Part shown: positions 27,325-36,774 of the stretch, piece after piece
Numbering within the stretch: position 1 is the stretch's first letter
How the letters are laid out: the number at the start of each line of letters is the position of its first letter
NCBI RefSeq assembly: GCF_029269265.1
Contig: NZ_JARIXP010000004.1
Span: 186,001 to 250,000, forward strand
Reading direction: 5' to 3'
DNA: 64,000 nucleotides
From: Rheinheimera sp. 1928-s
GTDB taxonomy: Bacteria; Pseudomonadota; Gammaproteobacteria; Enterobacterales; Alteromonadaceae
The notes under the pieces: model-generated
Told to the model about the DNA's origin: nothing
What the model saw: only the letters and a program-made list of their open reading frames with translations
Database searches by the model: none
Program-made: the position numbers and the translations under genes

Positions 27325-28533
27325 TTAAGGCTGCAAGCTAAGGCTCAGACGAAGTGCTGCTTCGTCAAAACTGAGTTCGTCAGACTGCACCTGCGGACCA
27401 TTTTCATCATTCAGCACCTGGCCTGATAAAGACAAACGAGCACTGATTTGAATACGATCTGCGTTGGCTAAAGTCCAGCCTTGCTGCATCGCCTCAGCTT
27501 CACTCAGTGTTATGGTCTGAGTGCCACTAAATACTGCCAGCTTTTGCACAGCCAAAGGCAAAGGCGGCCCAGCCACAGCTTTGGCAAATACAAACAAAGT
27601 ACCGGTTTTGTATTTCTCTGCCAGTTCAGGGCTGATGGTTAATTCAATACTGACCTGACGACCTGATACTTTTGCTGTAGTGTTTTGCTCCGGAGCTGGT
27701 GTCAGCCCAAGCTTTTGCTGCACCAGCGCATAGCGTGGGTCATTGGTCTCCAGCTTAGGCAACAATAATTTCCATGCTTGCTGTGCCTGTTCTTTATCGC
27801 CCCGCTCTTCTGCCACCATAGCCAGCATAGATAACGCATCTGTGTTATCCGGATCCTGCTGCAACACAGCAGACAAACTGCGTGCCGCTTTCGCCAGATT
27901 TTCATCACCAGCAGCCACTAATAAGGCCTGACTGTAGCTGATCAGCACATTAATACGGTTCGGCGTTAAAGCCAGCGCCTTTTCAAAAGCTTCAATAGCA
28001 TCATCTAATATGCCTTTGGATAACCAGATACGGCCAATCACAAACCAGGCTACTGCGTCATCGCCTTCTTTACTGATCTTGGTGCGCAGCGCCAAAGCAA
28101 ACAGGTTAATTTCTTCTTCAGTTAAAGGTTCACCTTTATTCAAAAGCGCACGCTCACCGAACTCTGGCAGCTGTTGCTGCGCAGTTTGCCAGTTTTGTAG
28201 CGCGGTAAAATGACCGGTCAGGCTGTAAAGCCATACGGTTCCTAATAACACCAGAACACTGGTTCCCAACACCCAGCCAGTTGCAGAACCTGAAACCCGC
28301 TGCTGATTTTGTTGCTGCTGCAGGTATTGAGTTTTTAATTCAGCAGCCGCCAGCGTGAAGTCCTGTTCGGCTAATTCACCATTATCACGCGCCTGAGACA
28401 ATAGTTGCAGTTTCTCTTCAAACTGAACCACAGGACTTAGCTGCGCTCCTGCGCCTTTGCGACGAAAAAACAGCAGTAACAAGACAATTAGTGCCAGCAT
28501 TAACCCGCCAGCATAACTTAACGACATAAGCAT
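27325..28533 (-). CDS. ccmI: Cytochrome c maturation protein CcmI (TPR apocytochrome chaperone)
   Basis: CcmI captures the C-terminus of apocytochrome c and presents it to the CcmF/H haem lyase. The N-terminal half has two membrane helices (about 8-23 and 88-106) with a cytoplasmic coiled segment rich in Q between them. The periplasmic part contains TPR repeats (WFVIGRIWLSKGILDDAIEAFEKALALTPN and following) and a C-terminal beta domain (SIELTISPELAEKYKTGTLF), as in the second half of E. coli CcmH. The start overlaps the ccmH stop (TGATG) with AGGAGA upstream. It is the last gene of the operon. Confidence 0.9.
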   Translation of the reverse strand: MLMSLSYAGGLMLALIVLLLLFFRRKGAGAQLSPVVQFEEKLQLLSQARDNGELAEQDFTLAAAELKTQYLQQQQNQQRVSGSATGWVLGTSVLVLLGTVWLYSLTGHFTALQNWQTAQQQLPEFGERALLNKGEPLTEEEINLFALALRTKISKEGDDAVAWFVIGRIWLSKGILDDAIEAFEKALALTPNRINVLISYSQALLVAAGDENLAKAARSLSAVLQQDPDNTDALSMLAMVAEERGDKEQAQQAWKLLLPKLETNDPRYALVQQKLGLTPAPEQNTTAKVSGRQVSIELTISPELAEKYKTGTLFVFAKAVAGPPLPLAVQKLAVFSGTQTITLSEAEAMQQGWTLANADRIQISARLSLSGQVLNDENGPQVQSDELSFDEAALRLSLSLQP

Positions 28534-29009
28534 CAGCTTTTTCTCCTGTACTGCTCAATCAGCTGGTCTAATTGTTTCTCTAATTGCTGCGGTGGCTGAG
28601 CTTTATCGCCAGACTCCATAGCCACAGCAGTGCGTTCTGCTTTGCGTCGCAGCAGCAATACCAGCACCAGGCCAAAGGCCATTAATGCAGGTAACAACCA
28701 TAAAATCAGCGTAAATTTATTCAGTGGTGGCTGGTAATGCACAAAATCGCCATAGCGGCTTTTCATATACTCCAGCACCTGCTCTTTGTCTTGCCCTTGC
28801 TGCACCAGCTCCAGCGTTTTATTACGCATATCCACAGCCACTACAGCATTGGAGTCGGCAATATTCTGGTTTTGACACTTAGGGCAACGTAATTCCTGAG
28901 TCAGCTCTTTAAACAAGGCTTGCTGCTCTGGGTTTTGAAACTCTATCAAAGCTTGTGAGGCTTGGGCTGTTGCAGTAAACAGCAGCAGGCTTAGAAAAAA
29001 TGCTTTCAT
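28533..29009 (-). CDS. ccmH: Cytochrome c maturation protein CcmH (CcmL-type thioredoxin-like reductase)
   Basis: CcmH keeps the CXXCH cysteines of apocytochrome c reduced for haem ligation. It has a signal peptide (MKAFFLSLLLFTATAQA), the redox motif LRCPKCQNQ (Cys42, Cys45), the conserved IADSNA and MKSRYGDFVHYQPP segments, and one C-terminal membrane helix (LILWLLPALMAFGLVLVLLL) followed by RRK. The short 158-aa form without the TPR half goes with a separate ccmI, which is directly downstream. It follows ccmG by 3 bp. Confidence 0.95.
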   Translation of the reverse strand: MKAFFLSLLLFTATAQASQALIEFQNPEQQALFKELTQELRCPKCQNQNIADSNAVVAVDMRNKTLELVQQGQDKEQVLEYMKSRYGDFVHYQPPLNKFTLILWLLPALMAFGLVLVLLLRRKAERTAVAMESGDKAQPPQQLEKQLDQLIEQYRRKS

Positions 29010-29012
29010 GCC

Positions 29013-29582
29013 CTACTCCTCTAAACTTTGATAAGCAGCGGCTAACTTCTGTTGCCAGACTTGCGGATTAATATCACCTATATGGTGATAACGAATCATG
29101 CCTTTGGCGTCGATCAAAAAGGTTTCCGGCGCACCTGTGACCCCTAAATCAAAAATCAGGCTGCGATCTTTATCCAGTATATTCCACTGGTATGGATCGC
29201 CTTGCTGTTCCAGCTTCAGTGCCACTTCCTGCTGCAGTGCGGCCAGGTTAAACACCTCGCCAAAAGCGGCATCGCTGGGTTGCTGATAATACAAACCTAC
29301 AATCATCACGCCCTGCTCACGCAGTTCGGTCAGATAAGCCAGCTCTGCATTACAGGTTACACACCAGGTGCCCCAGACATTCAGCAAATAAGGCTTACCT
29401 TTGAGTTTGTCTGCAGTCCAGAGGTTATCCGGCTGCTGCAAATCCGGTAACGAAAACGCAGGCAAGGCTTTATTTAATACCGAGGATTCACGCTCCATCG
29501 GATCAGAAAACAAGCCACTGAACAAAAATACCGACAAACCAATAAAGAGCACAAATGGGATAAAAAATGCCAGTTTACGCAT
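29013..29582 (-). CDS. ccmG: Thiol:disulfide interchange protein CcmG (DsbE)
   Basis: CcmG is a membrane-anchored periplasmic thioredoxin that passes electrons from DsbD/CcdA to CcmH and apocytochrome c. The N-terminal anchor [20 protein letters not shown] precedes the domain. The active site is WCVTC (Cys74, Cys77) in LNVWGTWCVTC, with the cis-proline loop in GVTGAPETFLID. Usual CcmG has WCxxC with variable middle residues, so VT is normal. The open frame extends 18 codons upstream, but the ATG at 29582 gives a normal 189-aa protein and an 8-bp overlap with the ccmF stop. Confidence 0.95.
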   Translation of the reverse strand: MRKLAFFIPFVLFIGLSVFLFSGLFSDPMERESSVLNKALPAFSLPDLQQPDNLWTADKLKGKPYLLNVWGTWCVTCNAELAYLTELREQGVMIVGLYYQQPSDAAFGEVFNLAALQQEVALKLEQQGDPYQWNILDKDRSLIFDLGVTGAPETFLIDAKGMIRYHHIGDINPQVWQQKLAAAYQSLEE

Positions 29583-31542
29583 CAGCAGTATCCTTCTGTT
29601 CGACGGATGCAGTGCGGCGGCGATAACGCTTATCACAAAGCGCTATTAATCCGCCCAGCGACATCAGTAAACCACCTAACCAAATCCAGCGCACAAAAGG
29701 CTTCACGTACAAACTTAAAGCCCAGCTGTCCTCAGAAAGCGACTCACCTAAAGCCACATACAAGTCACGGCTTAAACGAGCATGCACTGCGGCTTCGGTC
29801 ATGACGCTGCGCTGCACTGTATAAAAGCGTTTTTCTGCATGCAAATGCGTGACGTAGTCGCCCTGGTAACTGACATCCAGCTCAGCTGCTTCGCCGTTGT
29901 AGTTAGGGCCTTTTAAGTCATAGACTTCTACCAGCTTAAACTGATAACCAGCCAGTTCGACCTGATCACCGGCTTTCATTCTGACTTGAGTTTCCACGCT
30001 GTAGGTTTTGGTCATAGCAACCCCAACCACCAGCACAGCAAAACCAATATGCGCCAGCGTCATACCAAAATGACTGGCATTGAGTTTAGTTAAGCCTTGT
30101 TTGATCGAACCAAACTGCTGCAAACGCTGCAGCAACTCAAAAATAGCGGATGAACCAACCCAGGCGCCTAACAACAATCCTAACAAGGCTAAATTGGCCT
30201 GAATACTTTGAGTTGCCGCCATAGTTCCCAAAGCCAGAATTAACGTCGCAATGGCAATTAAACTCATCGGCTTTAACAGAGGTTGGACTTGCTGCTGTTT
30301 CCAGCGCACCCAGGGCCCTAAGCCCAGCAATAATGAAAACGGGATCACCAGGTAATAAAACAGCTGATTAAAAAACGGCTCACCAATAGAGATAGAACCT
30401 AAACCCAACTCTTTATGCACCAGCGGAAATAAAGTGCCCAATAACACCACTAAGGTAGCGGTTAGCAGGAAAATATTATTGCCCCACAGCAGCACTTCTC
30501 GGGAAAACAATTCGTAACGGGCCTGGCTGCGTACTGAGTTCATCCGAATGGCATACAGCAGTAACGACCCACCGACTACCAGCAGTAAAAAAGCAAGCAG
30601 GTACAAACCACGATCCGGATCGGCCGCAAAAGAATGCACAGACACCAGTACGCCTGAACGCACTAAAAAGGCACCTAGCAAACTAAGCGAAAAGGCGCCT
30701 ATGGCCAACAACACTGTCCAGGATTTAAAAGTACCGCGTTTTTCTGTTACAGCTAAAGAGTGGATAAGTGCAGTACCAACCAGCCATGGCATAAAAGAAG
30801 CGTTTTCAACCGGATCCCAGAACCACCAGCCGCCCCAGCCTAATTCAGCATAAGCCCACCAGCTGCCGAGCATAATGCCCATGGTCAGGAACATCCAGGC
30901 CGCTAAAGTCCAGGGTCTGGCCCAACGTGCCCAGGTACTGTCAAACTTCCCGCCCATCAGCGCTGCTATGGCAAAAGCAAAAGACACTGCAAATCCTACA
31001 TAGCCCATATACAGCATAGGCGGGTGAATGATCATGCCAAAATCCTGCAACAGCGGATTTAAGTCACGACCATCAACAGGGAAATACGGCAGACTGAGCA
31101 TAAAAGGGTTGGACATAAAAAGCACAAAGGCATAAAAACCCACAGCTATTAAACCCATCACACCTAAAATACGGCCCTGAAACTGCAATGGCAGGCTACG
31201 GGAAAACAAGGCCACTGCGGCAGTCCAACCAGCCAAAACCAGCAGCCATAACAGCATAGAGCCTTCATGTCCGCCCCAGACGGCCGTTAAACGGTAGTAC
31301 CAAGGCAATAAAGAATTCGAGTTGCTGGCTACATAAACGACAGTAAAGTCGTTGGCCCAAAAGGCGTAAGACAAAGCCCAAAATGAAAAGGCAGTCAGAA
31401 AAAACAGTGCATAGGCCAGCGGATTACCCAGCTCTAATGCAATTTGATTGCCTTTAAAGCTGCCATACAATGGCACTACAGCTAAAGCCAGAGAAATACA
31501 AAACGCAAACGTCAGCGCCAGTTGACCGTATTCTGCAATCAT
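29575..31542 (-). CDS. ccmF: Haem lyase subunit CcmF
   Basis: CcmF takes haem from CcmE and, with CcmH and CcmI, attaches it to apocytochrome c. It is a polytopic inner-membrane protein of 655 aa, about 15 helices. The WWD domain is clear: [18 protein letters not shown] at 236-253, with the haem-ligand histidine region HPPMLYMGY at 173-181. A periplasmic domain lies near the C-terminus ([21 protein letters not shown]). The start overlaps ccmE by 4 bp and the 3' end overlaps ccmG. Confidence 0.97.
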   Translation of the reverse strand: MIAEYGQLALTFAFCISLALAVVPLYGSFKGNQIALELGNPLAYALFFLTAFSFWALSYAFWANDFTVVYVASNSNSLLPWYYRLTAVWGGHEGSMLLWLLVLAGWTAAVALFSRSLPLQFQGRILGVMGLIAVGFYAFVLFMSNPFMLSLPYFPVDGRDLNPLLQDFGMIIHPPMLYMGYVGFAVSFAFAIAALMGGKFDSTWARWARPWTLAAWMFLTMGIMLGSWWAYAELGWGGWWFWDPVENASFMPWLVGTALIHSLAVTEKRGTFKSWTVLLAIGAFSLSLLGAFLVRSGVLVSVHSFAADPDRGLYLLAFLLLVVGGSLLLYAIRMNSVRSQARYELFSREVLLWGNNIFLLTATLVVLLGTLFPLVHKELGLGSISIGEPFFNQLFYYLVIPFSLLLGLGPWVRWKQQQVQPLLKPMSLIAIATLILALGTMAATQSIQANLALLGLLLGAWVGSSAIFELLQRLQQFGSIKQGLTKLNASHFGMTLAHIGFAVLVVGVAMTKTYSVETQVRMKAGDQVELAGYQFKLVEVYDLKGPNYNGEAAELDVSYQGDYVTHLHAEKRFYTVQRSVMTEAAVHARLSRDLYVALGESLSEDSWALSLYVKPFVRWIWLGGLLMSLGGLIALCDKRYRRRTASVEQKDTADA

Positions 31543-32033
31543 GGCTGCTGACCTTTATCAGACTCTTTATACAGCTGAGACGGTGGTACATGCTTAATAC
31601 CTTTCATGGCTTCAGCCACTTCAGGCGGCATATACTCTTCGTCATGTTTGGCTAATACTTCTGAGGCCAGTATAGTGGTTTTATCCACCAGTACACCTTG
31701 AGCTACTATGCCCTGCCCTTCACGGAATAAATCCGGCAGTATGCCTTCGTATTCCACAGTGACTATTGGACCTGTGTCGACTAAATCGAAGCTGACTTTC
31801 AGTGAATCAGGAGCACGGCGTACCGAGCCTTTAACGACCATGCCACCTATACGCAGGCGCTGGCCCACTTCAGGTTTTACTTTTTTATCGCCTATGCCGT
31901 CTATCAACTGGCTGGGCGTATAAAACAAATCAATATTTTGCTGCAATGCATACAGCATGGCGCCTATAGCACCACCTAACAACAACACAAAGGCCGTTAC
32001 AGCCACTAAGCGTTTCTGACGTCTCGGATTCAT
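31539..32033 (-). CDS. ccmE: Periplasmic haem chaperone CcmE
   Basis: CcmE covalently binds haem and shuttles it from CcmC to CcmF. After the N-terminal anchor (about 9-29) comes an OB-fold beta-barrel. The haem-binding His130 and the neighbouring Tyr134 lie in [13 protein letters not shown], so this is the standard histidine form rather than the cysteine variant. Length is 164 aa. It starts directly after the ccmD stop and overlaps ccmF by 4 bp. Confidence 0.97.
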   Translation of the reverse strand: MNPRRQKRLVAVTAFVLLLGGAIGAMLYALQQNIDLFYTPSQLIDGIGDKKVKPEVGQRLRIGGMVVKGSVRRAPDSLKVSFDLVDTGPIVTVEYEGILPDLFREGQGIVAQGVLVDKTTILASEVLAKHDEEYMPPEVAEAMKGIKHVPPSQLYKESDKGQQP

Positions 32034-32234
32034 CTACTTCTCTTTCTCCTGATGTTGCCGCACCCGTTGCTCCCGTGCTGCTTTGGCACGGATTTGTTGT
32101 TGTATGTTGTTATGTTGCCGCTTGCTGTACCACCACAAGCCAAGCAGCAATCCGTAAGTGGTACCAAAAGATAACCAGACAAAAAGCGCGTAACCGCCCA
32201 TGGCCCAAAAGTCTGCCCAGGATGTAAAAGCCAT
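32034..32234 (-). CDS. ccmD: Haem exporter accessory protein CcmD
   Basis: This small 66-aa protein has one membrane helix (YALFVWLSFGTTYGLLLGLWW) and a basic, charged C-terminal tail (RAAREQ...QEKEK in pattern). CcmD stabilises CcmC-CcmE and is needed to release holo-CcmE from the CcmABC complex. The motif SWADFWAMGGYALFVWLSF is typical. The start overlaps the ccmC stop by one base. Confidence 0.9.
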   Translation of the reverse strand: MAFTSWADFWAMGGYALFVWLSFGTTYGLLLGLWWYSKRQHNNIQQQIRAKAAREQRVRQHQEKEK

Positions 32235-33010
32235 TAGTTCTGCTCCTTCTGATGTGAAGCGGCCATTGAGTCAACCAGCTGTCGAACCCAGGGTCTATGC
32301 TGTTCAAACATCAAAATTTGACTGCGTAACCGTAAACAGGTGAGAGCAGCTAACAACAAGGCGAAACCTAACAGGCTGATCAAAAGTGGCCACAGCATCG
32401 AAGGGTCAATCGAAGGTTTGGCAAACTTCGTGATGGTGGCACCCTGATGCAAGGTATTCCACCATTCCACCGAGAAGTGAATAATGGGCAGATTCACCAC
32501 ACCCACTATGGCCAGCAAAGACGCCACTTTAATACCACGCGCCGCTTCTGAAAAAGCACCAGCTAAAGCAATGACGCCTAAATACAAAAACAACAACACC
32601 AGCTCAGAAGTTAAGCGGGCGTCCCATACCCACCAGGTGCCCCACATAGGTTTACCCCAGGCAGCACCAGTAATTAAAGCGATAGCGGTATACACAGCTC
32701 CTATAGGAGCTATGGCCAATACGGCCCATTGCGCCACCCGGATTTGCCAGACTAAGCCAATAAAAGCAGCAATAGCCATACTGCTGTATGCGCCCATGGA
32801 CCAGATGGCAGAAGGCACATGAATATAAATAATGCGGTAACTGTCGCCTTGCTGATAGTCGGCAGGGCTAAAAGCCAGGCCCCAGATATTGCCCAGCAAC
32901 AAGGTAAATAAAGCCAGTCCCATCAAATAAGGCAATAAGCGGCCACACAGATGGTACAAAGTTTCAGGTTTGGCGTAAGGATCTAACCAACGGAACATAC
33001 TACCCCACAT
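32234..33010 (-). CDS. ccmC: Haem-handling membrane protein CcmC
   Basis: CcmC loads haem onto CcmE. Six membrane helices are visible in 258 aa. The WWD motif WGTWWVWDARLTSEL (123-137) is intact, with the flanking ligand histidine in IHVPSA (His64) and the second in the IIHFSVEWWNTLHQ loop. The start overlaps the ccmB 3' end by 11 bp, within a tightly packed operon. Confidence 0.97.
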   Translation of the reverse strand: MWGSMFRWLDPYAKPETLYHLCGRLLPYLMGLALFTLLLGNIWGLAFSPADYQQGDSYRIIYIHVPSAIWSMGAYSSMAIAAFIGLVWQIRVAQWAVLAIAPIGAVYTAIALITGAAWGKPMWGTWWVWDARLTSELVLLFLYLGVIALAGAFSEAARGIKVASLLAIVGVVNLPIIHFSVEWWNTLHQGATITKFAKPSIDPSMLWPLLISLLGFALLLAALTCLRLRSQILMFEQHRPWVRQLVDSMAASHQKEQN

Positions 33011-33665
33011 TCATTCGAAGTGCCTGACGCACGGCCAGAGGCACCAGCGCTAAGGCAAATAATAAAAAAGCCAGCAGTACAGCTAGCTGCCCTGTATAAG
33101 GCAAAGCTGTGGCTGCGGCTTCCATAGCACCACTGGCAAAAATCAGCAGTGGAATATACAAAGGTAAAATAATCAGCGCCTGCAATATACCGCCTTTGTC
33201 TGCGGCCATAGTTAGCGCGGCGCCTAATACACTTAATAAACTTAATACGGGCGTACCCAGTATCAGGGTCACTACTAATACTTGCCAGCTTTGCCAGTCC
33301 AGCCCAAGTAACACCGCAATCAGAGGCGACACCAGAATTAATGGCACACCTGTCGATAACCAGTGACAACAAATTTTCGCCGTAACATAGCTAAATAAAC
33401 CTTGTCGTCCCGCCACCAACTGTTCTATCACACCATAACGATAATCATCTTTAAATAGGCGTTCAGCCGACAACAACACGCTTAGCAGTGCAGCTATCCA
33501 GACCAGACCTGGCGCTATTTGTTTCAGCATACCGGGTTCGGGTCCAATCCCCAGCGGAAACAAGCTCAGCACCAATAAAAAGAATACCAGCGGATTCAAC
33601 CAGTCGGCTTTTTGCCGTCCCAGCAATTGTAATTCGCGTTTGATTAAAGAGCTCCACATCACCAT
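33000..33665 (-). CDS. ccmB: Haem exporter ABC permease CcmB
   Basis: CcmB is the membrane subunit partnering the CcmA ATPase; the complex uses ATP to release holo-CcmE. The 221-aa protein begins MVMWSSLIKRELQLLGRQKADW and has six hydrophobic helices, with the family motif LSLFPLGIGPEP and the LLSAERLFKDDYRYGVIEQL loop. The frame is open upstream, but the start must lie at 33665 or 33659, where ATG overlaps the ccmA stop (TGATG). The longer of the two is given. Confidence 0.93.
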   Translation of the reverse strand: MVMWSSLIKRELQLLGRQKADWLNPLVFFLLVLSLFPLGIGPEPGMLKQIAPGLVWIAALLSVLLSAERLFKDDYRYGVIEQLVAGRQGLFSYVTAKICCHWLSTGVPLILVSPLIAVLLGLDWQSWQVLVVTLILGTPVLSLLSVLGAALTMAADKGGILQALIILPLYIPLLIFASGAMEAAATALPYTGQLAVLLAFLLFALALVPLAVRQALRMNVG

Positions 33666-34285
33666 CTGTACTCCAGTTCTATCGCCTGAAGCTGCGGGTA
33701 AGAAGCGGACAAGACCTGATGACTGGTCAAAACAATAACCCCGCCTGCCGACAGATGCTGTAAAAAATGCTGTTCTAGTTTGGCTATCAACTGCTGATCC
33801 AAGGAGGTAAAAGGTTCGTCCAGTATCCACAGTGGTTTAGTTGTGAACCACAATCGAGCCAAAGAGACACGGCGCTGCTGACCGGCTGAGAGCATAAAAC
33901 AAGGAATATCTTCCAAACCAGCTAAACCTAAAAAGCCTAATAACTGATAAGGATCGGCCACCTGCTGTTCGGTCAAAGCCGACCAGAAAGCTAAATTTTG
34001 TAAGGCGGTCAGTTGAGGATGAATACCACTCTGATGGCCAATAAACAGCAGTTGTTCTGCAAAAAGCTCAGCCACAGAGCTTAGAGGTTTACCGTGGAAT
34101 AAAATCTGACCGTCTTCAGGCAAGCTCAAACCCGCCAGCAGTCGCAACAGCGAACTTTTACCGGCTCCGTTTTTTCCTTGAATATAAAGCACTTGCCCTG
34201 CACTTAACTGAAAATTTAAGTTTTCAAATAACACTCTGTCCTGGCGGACACAGCTTAGTGCTTCGGCGGCCAAAATTATCGACAA
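33659..34285 (-). CDS. ccmA: Haem exporter ATP-binding protein CcmA
   Basis: This is the ABC ATPase of the CcmAB complex. Walker A is GKNGAGKSS, the signature LSAGQQRRVSLARL, Walker B LWILDEPF, and the switch His is in VLTSHQ. An in-frame ATG at 34315 gives 218 aa but has no ribosome site. A TTG at 34285 has GGGAG 7 nt upstream and gives 208 aa, aligning better with other CcmA proteins. I chose the TTG, with some doubt. It is the first gene of the ccm operon and divergent from the FliK-like gene. Confidence 0.93.
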   Translation of the reverse strand: MSIILAAEALSCVRQDRVLFENLNFQLSAGQVLYIQGKNGAGKSSLLRLLAGLSLPEDGQILFHGKPLSSVAELFAEQLLFIGHQSGIHPQLTALQNLAFWSALTEQQVADPYQLLGFLGLAGLEDIPCFMLSAGQQRRVSLARLWFTTKPLWILDEPFTSLDQQLIAKLEQHFLQHLSAGGVIVLTSHQVLSASYPQLQAIELEYRW

Positions 34286-34458
34286 AGGGCAAACTCCCAA
34301 AAAAAGTCGCGGCATCTTAGCATATTGGCAATAGAATACGAATGCGCTATAACCTTGAAACCGCAGGCATTGTCGAAATTAATGTTTCAGATCAAAACCA
34401 CAATTGCCGATATATTTGTGCAACTATGCCTGATGACCAACAATGGACCTGACTATAA

Positions 34459-36429
34459 GTGAACCAGATAACGATAGATAGCGCGTTAAGTGCCCAAACC
34501 AAAGGGTCTGTGCCCGCTGCTGTGCTGGTGGAAGAACACAACTATCAGGCGCTGTTAAACATTGGCAAAGATGGCATAGGCCAGTTAAAGCTGCACACTC
34601 CTGCGGGTATGGTGCTGATCCAGGATGCCAAACTGAATTTACCAGCCTTGCAAGGTCAGCTCATGGTGCAATTGACTCAGGCGTTGTCAGGCCAGCTGCA
34701 GTTAAAACTCAGTCAAAACGGCCCTCAGCCTATGCCTGTTCAACTGACTCAGCCGCAATTGCAACAGTTAGTGACACAGCTCAGTGCACAACTATCGACT
34801 CAACCCAGCTCCCAGCCCAGTACTCAGCTCACCACTCAACTGAACACTCAATTAGCAGCCCAGCTGCACACGCAGGCAAGCACTAACCTGGCCAAAGTCG
34901 TGCAGGTGCAGGTACAAATTCAGCGCCAGGATCAGCAACTGGTTTTGCAGTTGGGGCAAAATAAAGTTCAGTTGCCCTTACCAGCAGCGTTGCAAAGCTT
35001 GCCGCCAAGCCAATGGCTGGACGCTAAGCTGCAGTTAAAAGCCGGGCAATTAAGCCTGGTGTTGCCAAAAGCTGCTTTGCTGCCACCTTCAGCTGATACC
35101 ACTCAGGGCAAAAACTCTGGTCCATTATCAGCAAAAGCGCCTGATGTACTGACTGTTCCGCTGAAAAGCGAACCCACATCAGGCAACATAAAAACTCAGC
35201 CGCAGCCTGCTGTATCGGCATCGACAGCAGCACCATTAAAAATACCAGCAGCAGGCTCAGCTCAGCAGCAAACTATTATTCCGTTATCTGCGCCAGTGCA
35301 GCAACGCATTTTGCCTTTGGTATTGCCACAGCTTACCAACGCAGCATCTGGCACTGTGTTGAGTTTAAACGAGTTAAAAACGCTACCTATACCACAGGCG
35401 ATGAAACAACAACTGGCTGATCCTCACTATCAGCTGCAACTCACCCCACAAGGTCAGTTACAGCTCAAAGCTATACCAGAACAAAAAACCATACAGATAG
35501 ACCCTCAGCCCAAAGTGCTGCAATTGCAAAGCTCTAAAACAGACCAACCCCAAACTGTATCAGGGACAGTGGAAGCAACAAAGTTTGTAAAACCTGCGAT
35601 AGAACCCGCAGTGCTTAATCAGGCATGGCGGCAATTATTGCCTATGCTCAATCCGGAGTGGGAAAATCTGGCTGAAATGCCTGATTTACCAGAGGCAGTC
35701 AAAGCTATTTTACAACTGGTACGGCAAAGCCAGCCTGATGCCAGTAAGATGACCAATCTGACTCAGTTGCCGGCCCAACTGCAGGCCTTGTTGCAATTTA
35801 ACCCACTGCAAAATGTGACTATGCCGCAAACCGCAGCTGGCACCTTAGCTGTGGCTATTCAGTTATTATTAGGCCGTTTGGGGCAAAGTCTGCCGCAAAA
35901 TGACAAAGGCCCAAACAAAGATCATAAGCTGAAAGAATTTGTTGCACAGTTGGATCAAAGCCAAAGTAGTCAGTTGTTAAAACAGCTGTCCAGTCAAAGC
36001 TCGTCATTGCAACAAGCCCAGTTGGCTACGCTTGAGCAACAAAGCAAAGACCCGTTGCAGCAGATCTTCTTAACCTTGCCGATCCAGAATCAACAGCTGT
36101 CTGACTTTTGCCAGATAGCCATAACACAGCAAGAAGAAGAGCAGGAAAAAGGCAAAGGCAAGTCAACCCAGTGGCAACTGTCGATGAAGTTTGATTTAAA
36201 ACAGCTGGGGCAGTTGTTGGCGATCAGCAAGTTATCTGGCTCGTCCCTGTCGTTGCAGTTGTATACCGACACCACCATGCTGAAGTTATTAGCCGAAAAA
36301 TACCTGCCGCTGTTAAAAGACAGATGCAAAGCTCAGGGTATAGAGGTGACGGAAGCTCATTGTCAGCTTGGAAAAATCCCGGATAGTTTAATGCCCAAAA
36401 CCACCAGCTTGCTGGCCATTCGGGTCTAA
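34459..36429 (+). CDS. FliK-like flagellar hook-length control protein (orphan)
   Basis: The 656-aa protein is rich in Gln, Leu, Pro and Ser. A low-complexity N-terminal part (QLSAQLSTQPSSQPSTQLTT at about 111-130) is followed by a compact C-terminal domain (about 560-650: WQLSMKFDLKQLGQL, SLSLQLYTDTTMLKLL, CQLGKIPDSL) that matches the FliK C-terminal Flg_hook pattern. The start is GTG with a weak ribosome site. It is followed 9 bp later by a FlhB C-terminal domain protein. The same pair beside ccmA occurs in Pseudomonas, from memory. No other flagellar gene is in the window. Confidence 0.75.
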   Translation: MNQITIDSALSAQTKGSVPAAVLVEEHNYQALLNIGKDGIGQLKLHTPAGMVLIQDAKLNLPALQGQLMVQLTQALSGQLQLKLSQNGPQPMPVQLTQPQLQQLVTQLSAQLSTQPSSQPSTQLTTQLNTQLAAQLHTQASTNLAKVVQVQVQIQRQDQQLVLQLGQNKVQLPLPAALQSLPPSQWLDAKLQLKAGQLSLVLPKAALLPPSADTTQGKNSGPLSAKAPDVLTVPLKSEPTSGNIKTQPQPAVSASTAAPLKIPAAGSAQQQTIIPLSAPVQQRILPLVLPQLTNAASGTVLSLNELKTLPIPQAMKQQLADPHYQLQLTPQGQLQLKAIPEQKTIQIDPQPKVLQLQSSKTDQPQTVSGTVEATKFVKPAIEPAVLNQAWRQLLPMLNPEWENLAEMPDLPEAVKAILQLVRQSQPDASKMTNLTQLPAQLQALLQFNPLQNVTMPQTAAGTLAVAIQLLLGRLGQSLPQNDKGPNKDHKLKEFVAQLDQSQSSQLLKQLSSQSSSLQQAQLATLEQQSKDPLQQIFLTLPIQNQQLSDFCQIAITQQEEEQEKGKGKSTQWQLSMKFDLKQLGQLLAISKLSGSSLSLQLYTDTTMLKLLAEKYLPLLKDRCKAQGIEVTEAHCQLGKIPDSLMPKTTSLLAIRV

Positions 36430-36438
36430 AGGATACAG

Positions 36439-36768
36439 ATGAAAGACGTGACTAAAACCCCCGATGCTATAGACATAGACGCCAGCGCGGTTGCATTGGC
36501 TTATGATGGTAAAAATGCACCACAGATTGTGGCCAAAGGCCATGGCGAACTGGCGCAGGATATTATCGCCACAGCCAAAGAACATGGGGTTCTGGTACAT
36601 GAAGATGAAGAGCTGGTGAAAGTGCTGCAACGTATTGAGCTTGGCAGCGATATCCCCAAAGAGCTCTATATCATTATCGCCGAGCTTATCGCCTTTTCTT
36701 ATGTGCTACAGGGTAAATTCCCGGACGAGTGGCACAATATTCACCAGCGTATCGATTTAAAAAGCTAA
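36439..36768 (+). CDS. Stand-alone FlhB C-terminal domain protein (FlhX-like)
   Basis: The 109-aa protein corresponds to the cytoplasmic export-switch domain of FlhB/YscU without the membrane part: AVALAYDGKNAPQIVAKGHGELAQ, then IIATAKEHGVLVHEDEELVK and IPKELYIIIAELIAFSY. The autocleavage motif NPTH that precedes this region in FlhB is absent (DIDAS occupies the place), so it cannot self-cleave and resembles the already-cleaved FlhB fragment. AAAGGAT is a good ribosome site. It forms an operon with the FliK-like gene and may adjust hook or filament export specificity. Confidence 0.88.
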   Translation: MKDVTKTPDAIDIDASAVALAYDGKNAPQIVAKGHGELAQDIIATAKEHGVLVHEDEELVKVLQRIELGSDIPKELYIIIAELIAFSYVLQGKFPDEWHNIHQRIDLKS

Positions 36769-36774
36769 AACTCT

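Noticed and set aside
34871-36000. Gln-rich repeats in the FliK-like gene as a frameshift or degenerate region
   Set aside because: The frame is open throughout and such low-complexity N-terminal parts are normal for FliK proteins.
36439-36768. Truncated flhB pseudogene
   Set aside because: It has its own good ribosome site and start, an intact domain, and a known stand-alone family (FlhX-like), so it is a complete small gene.
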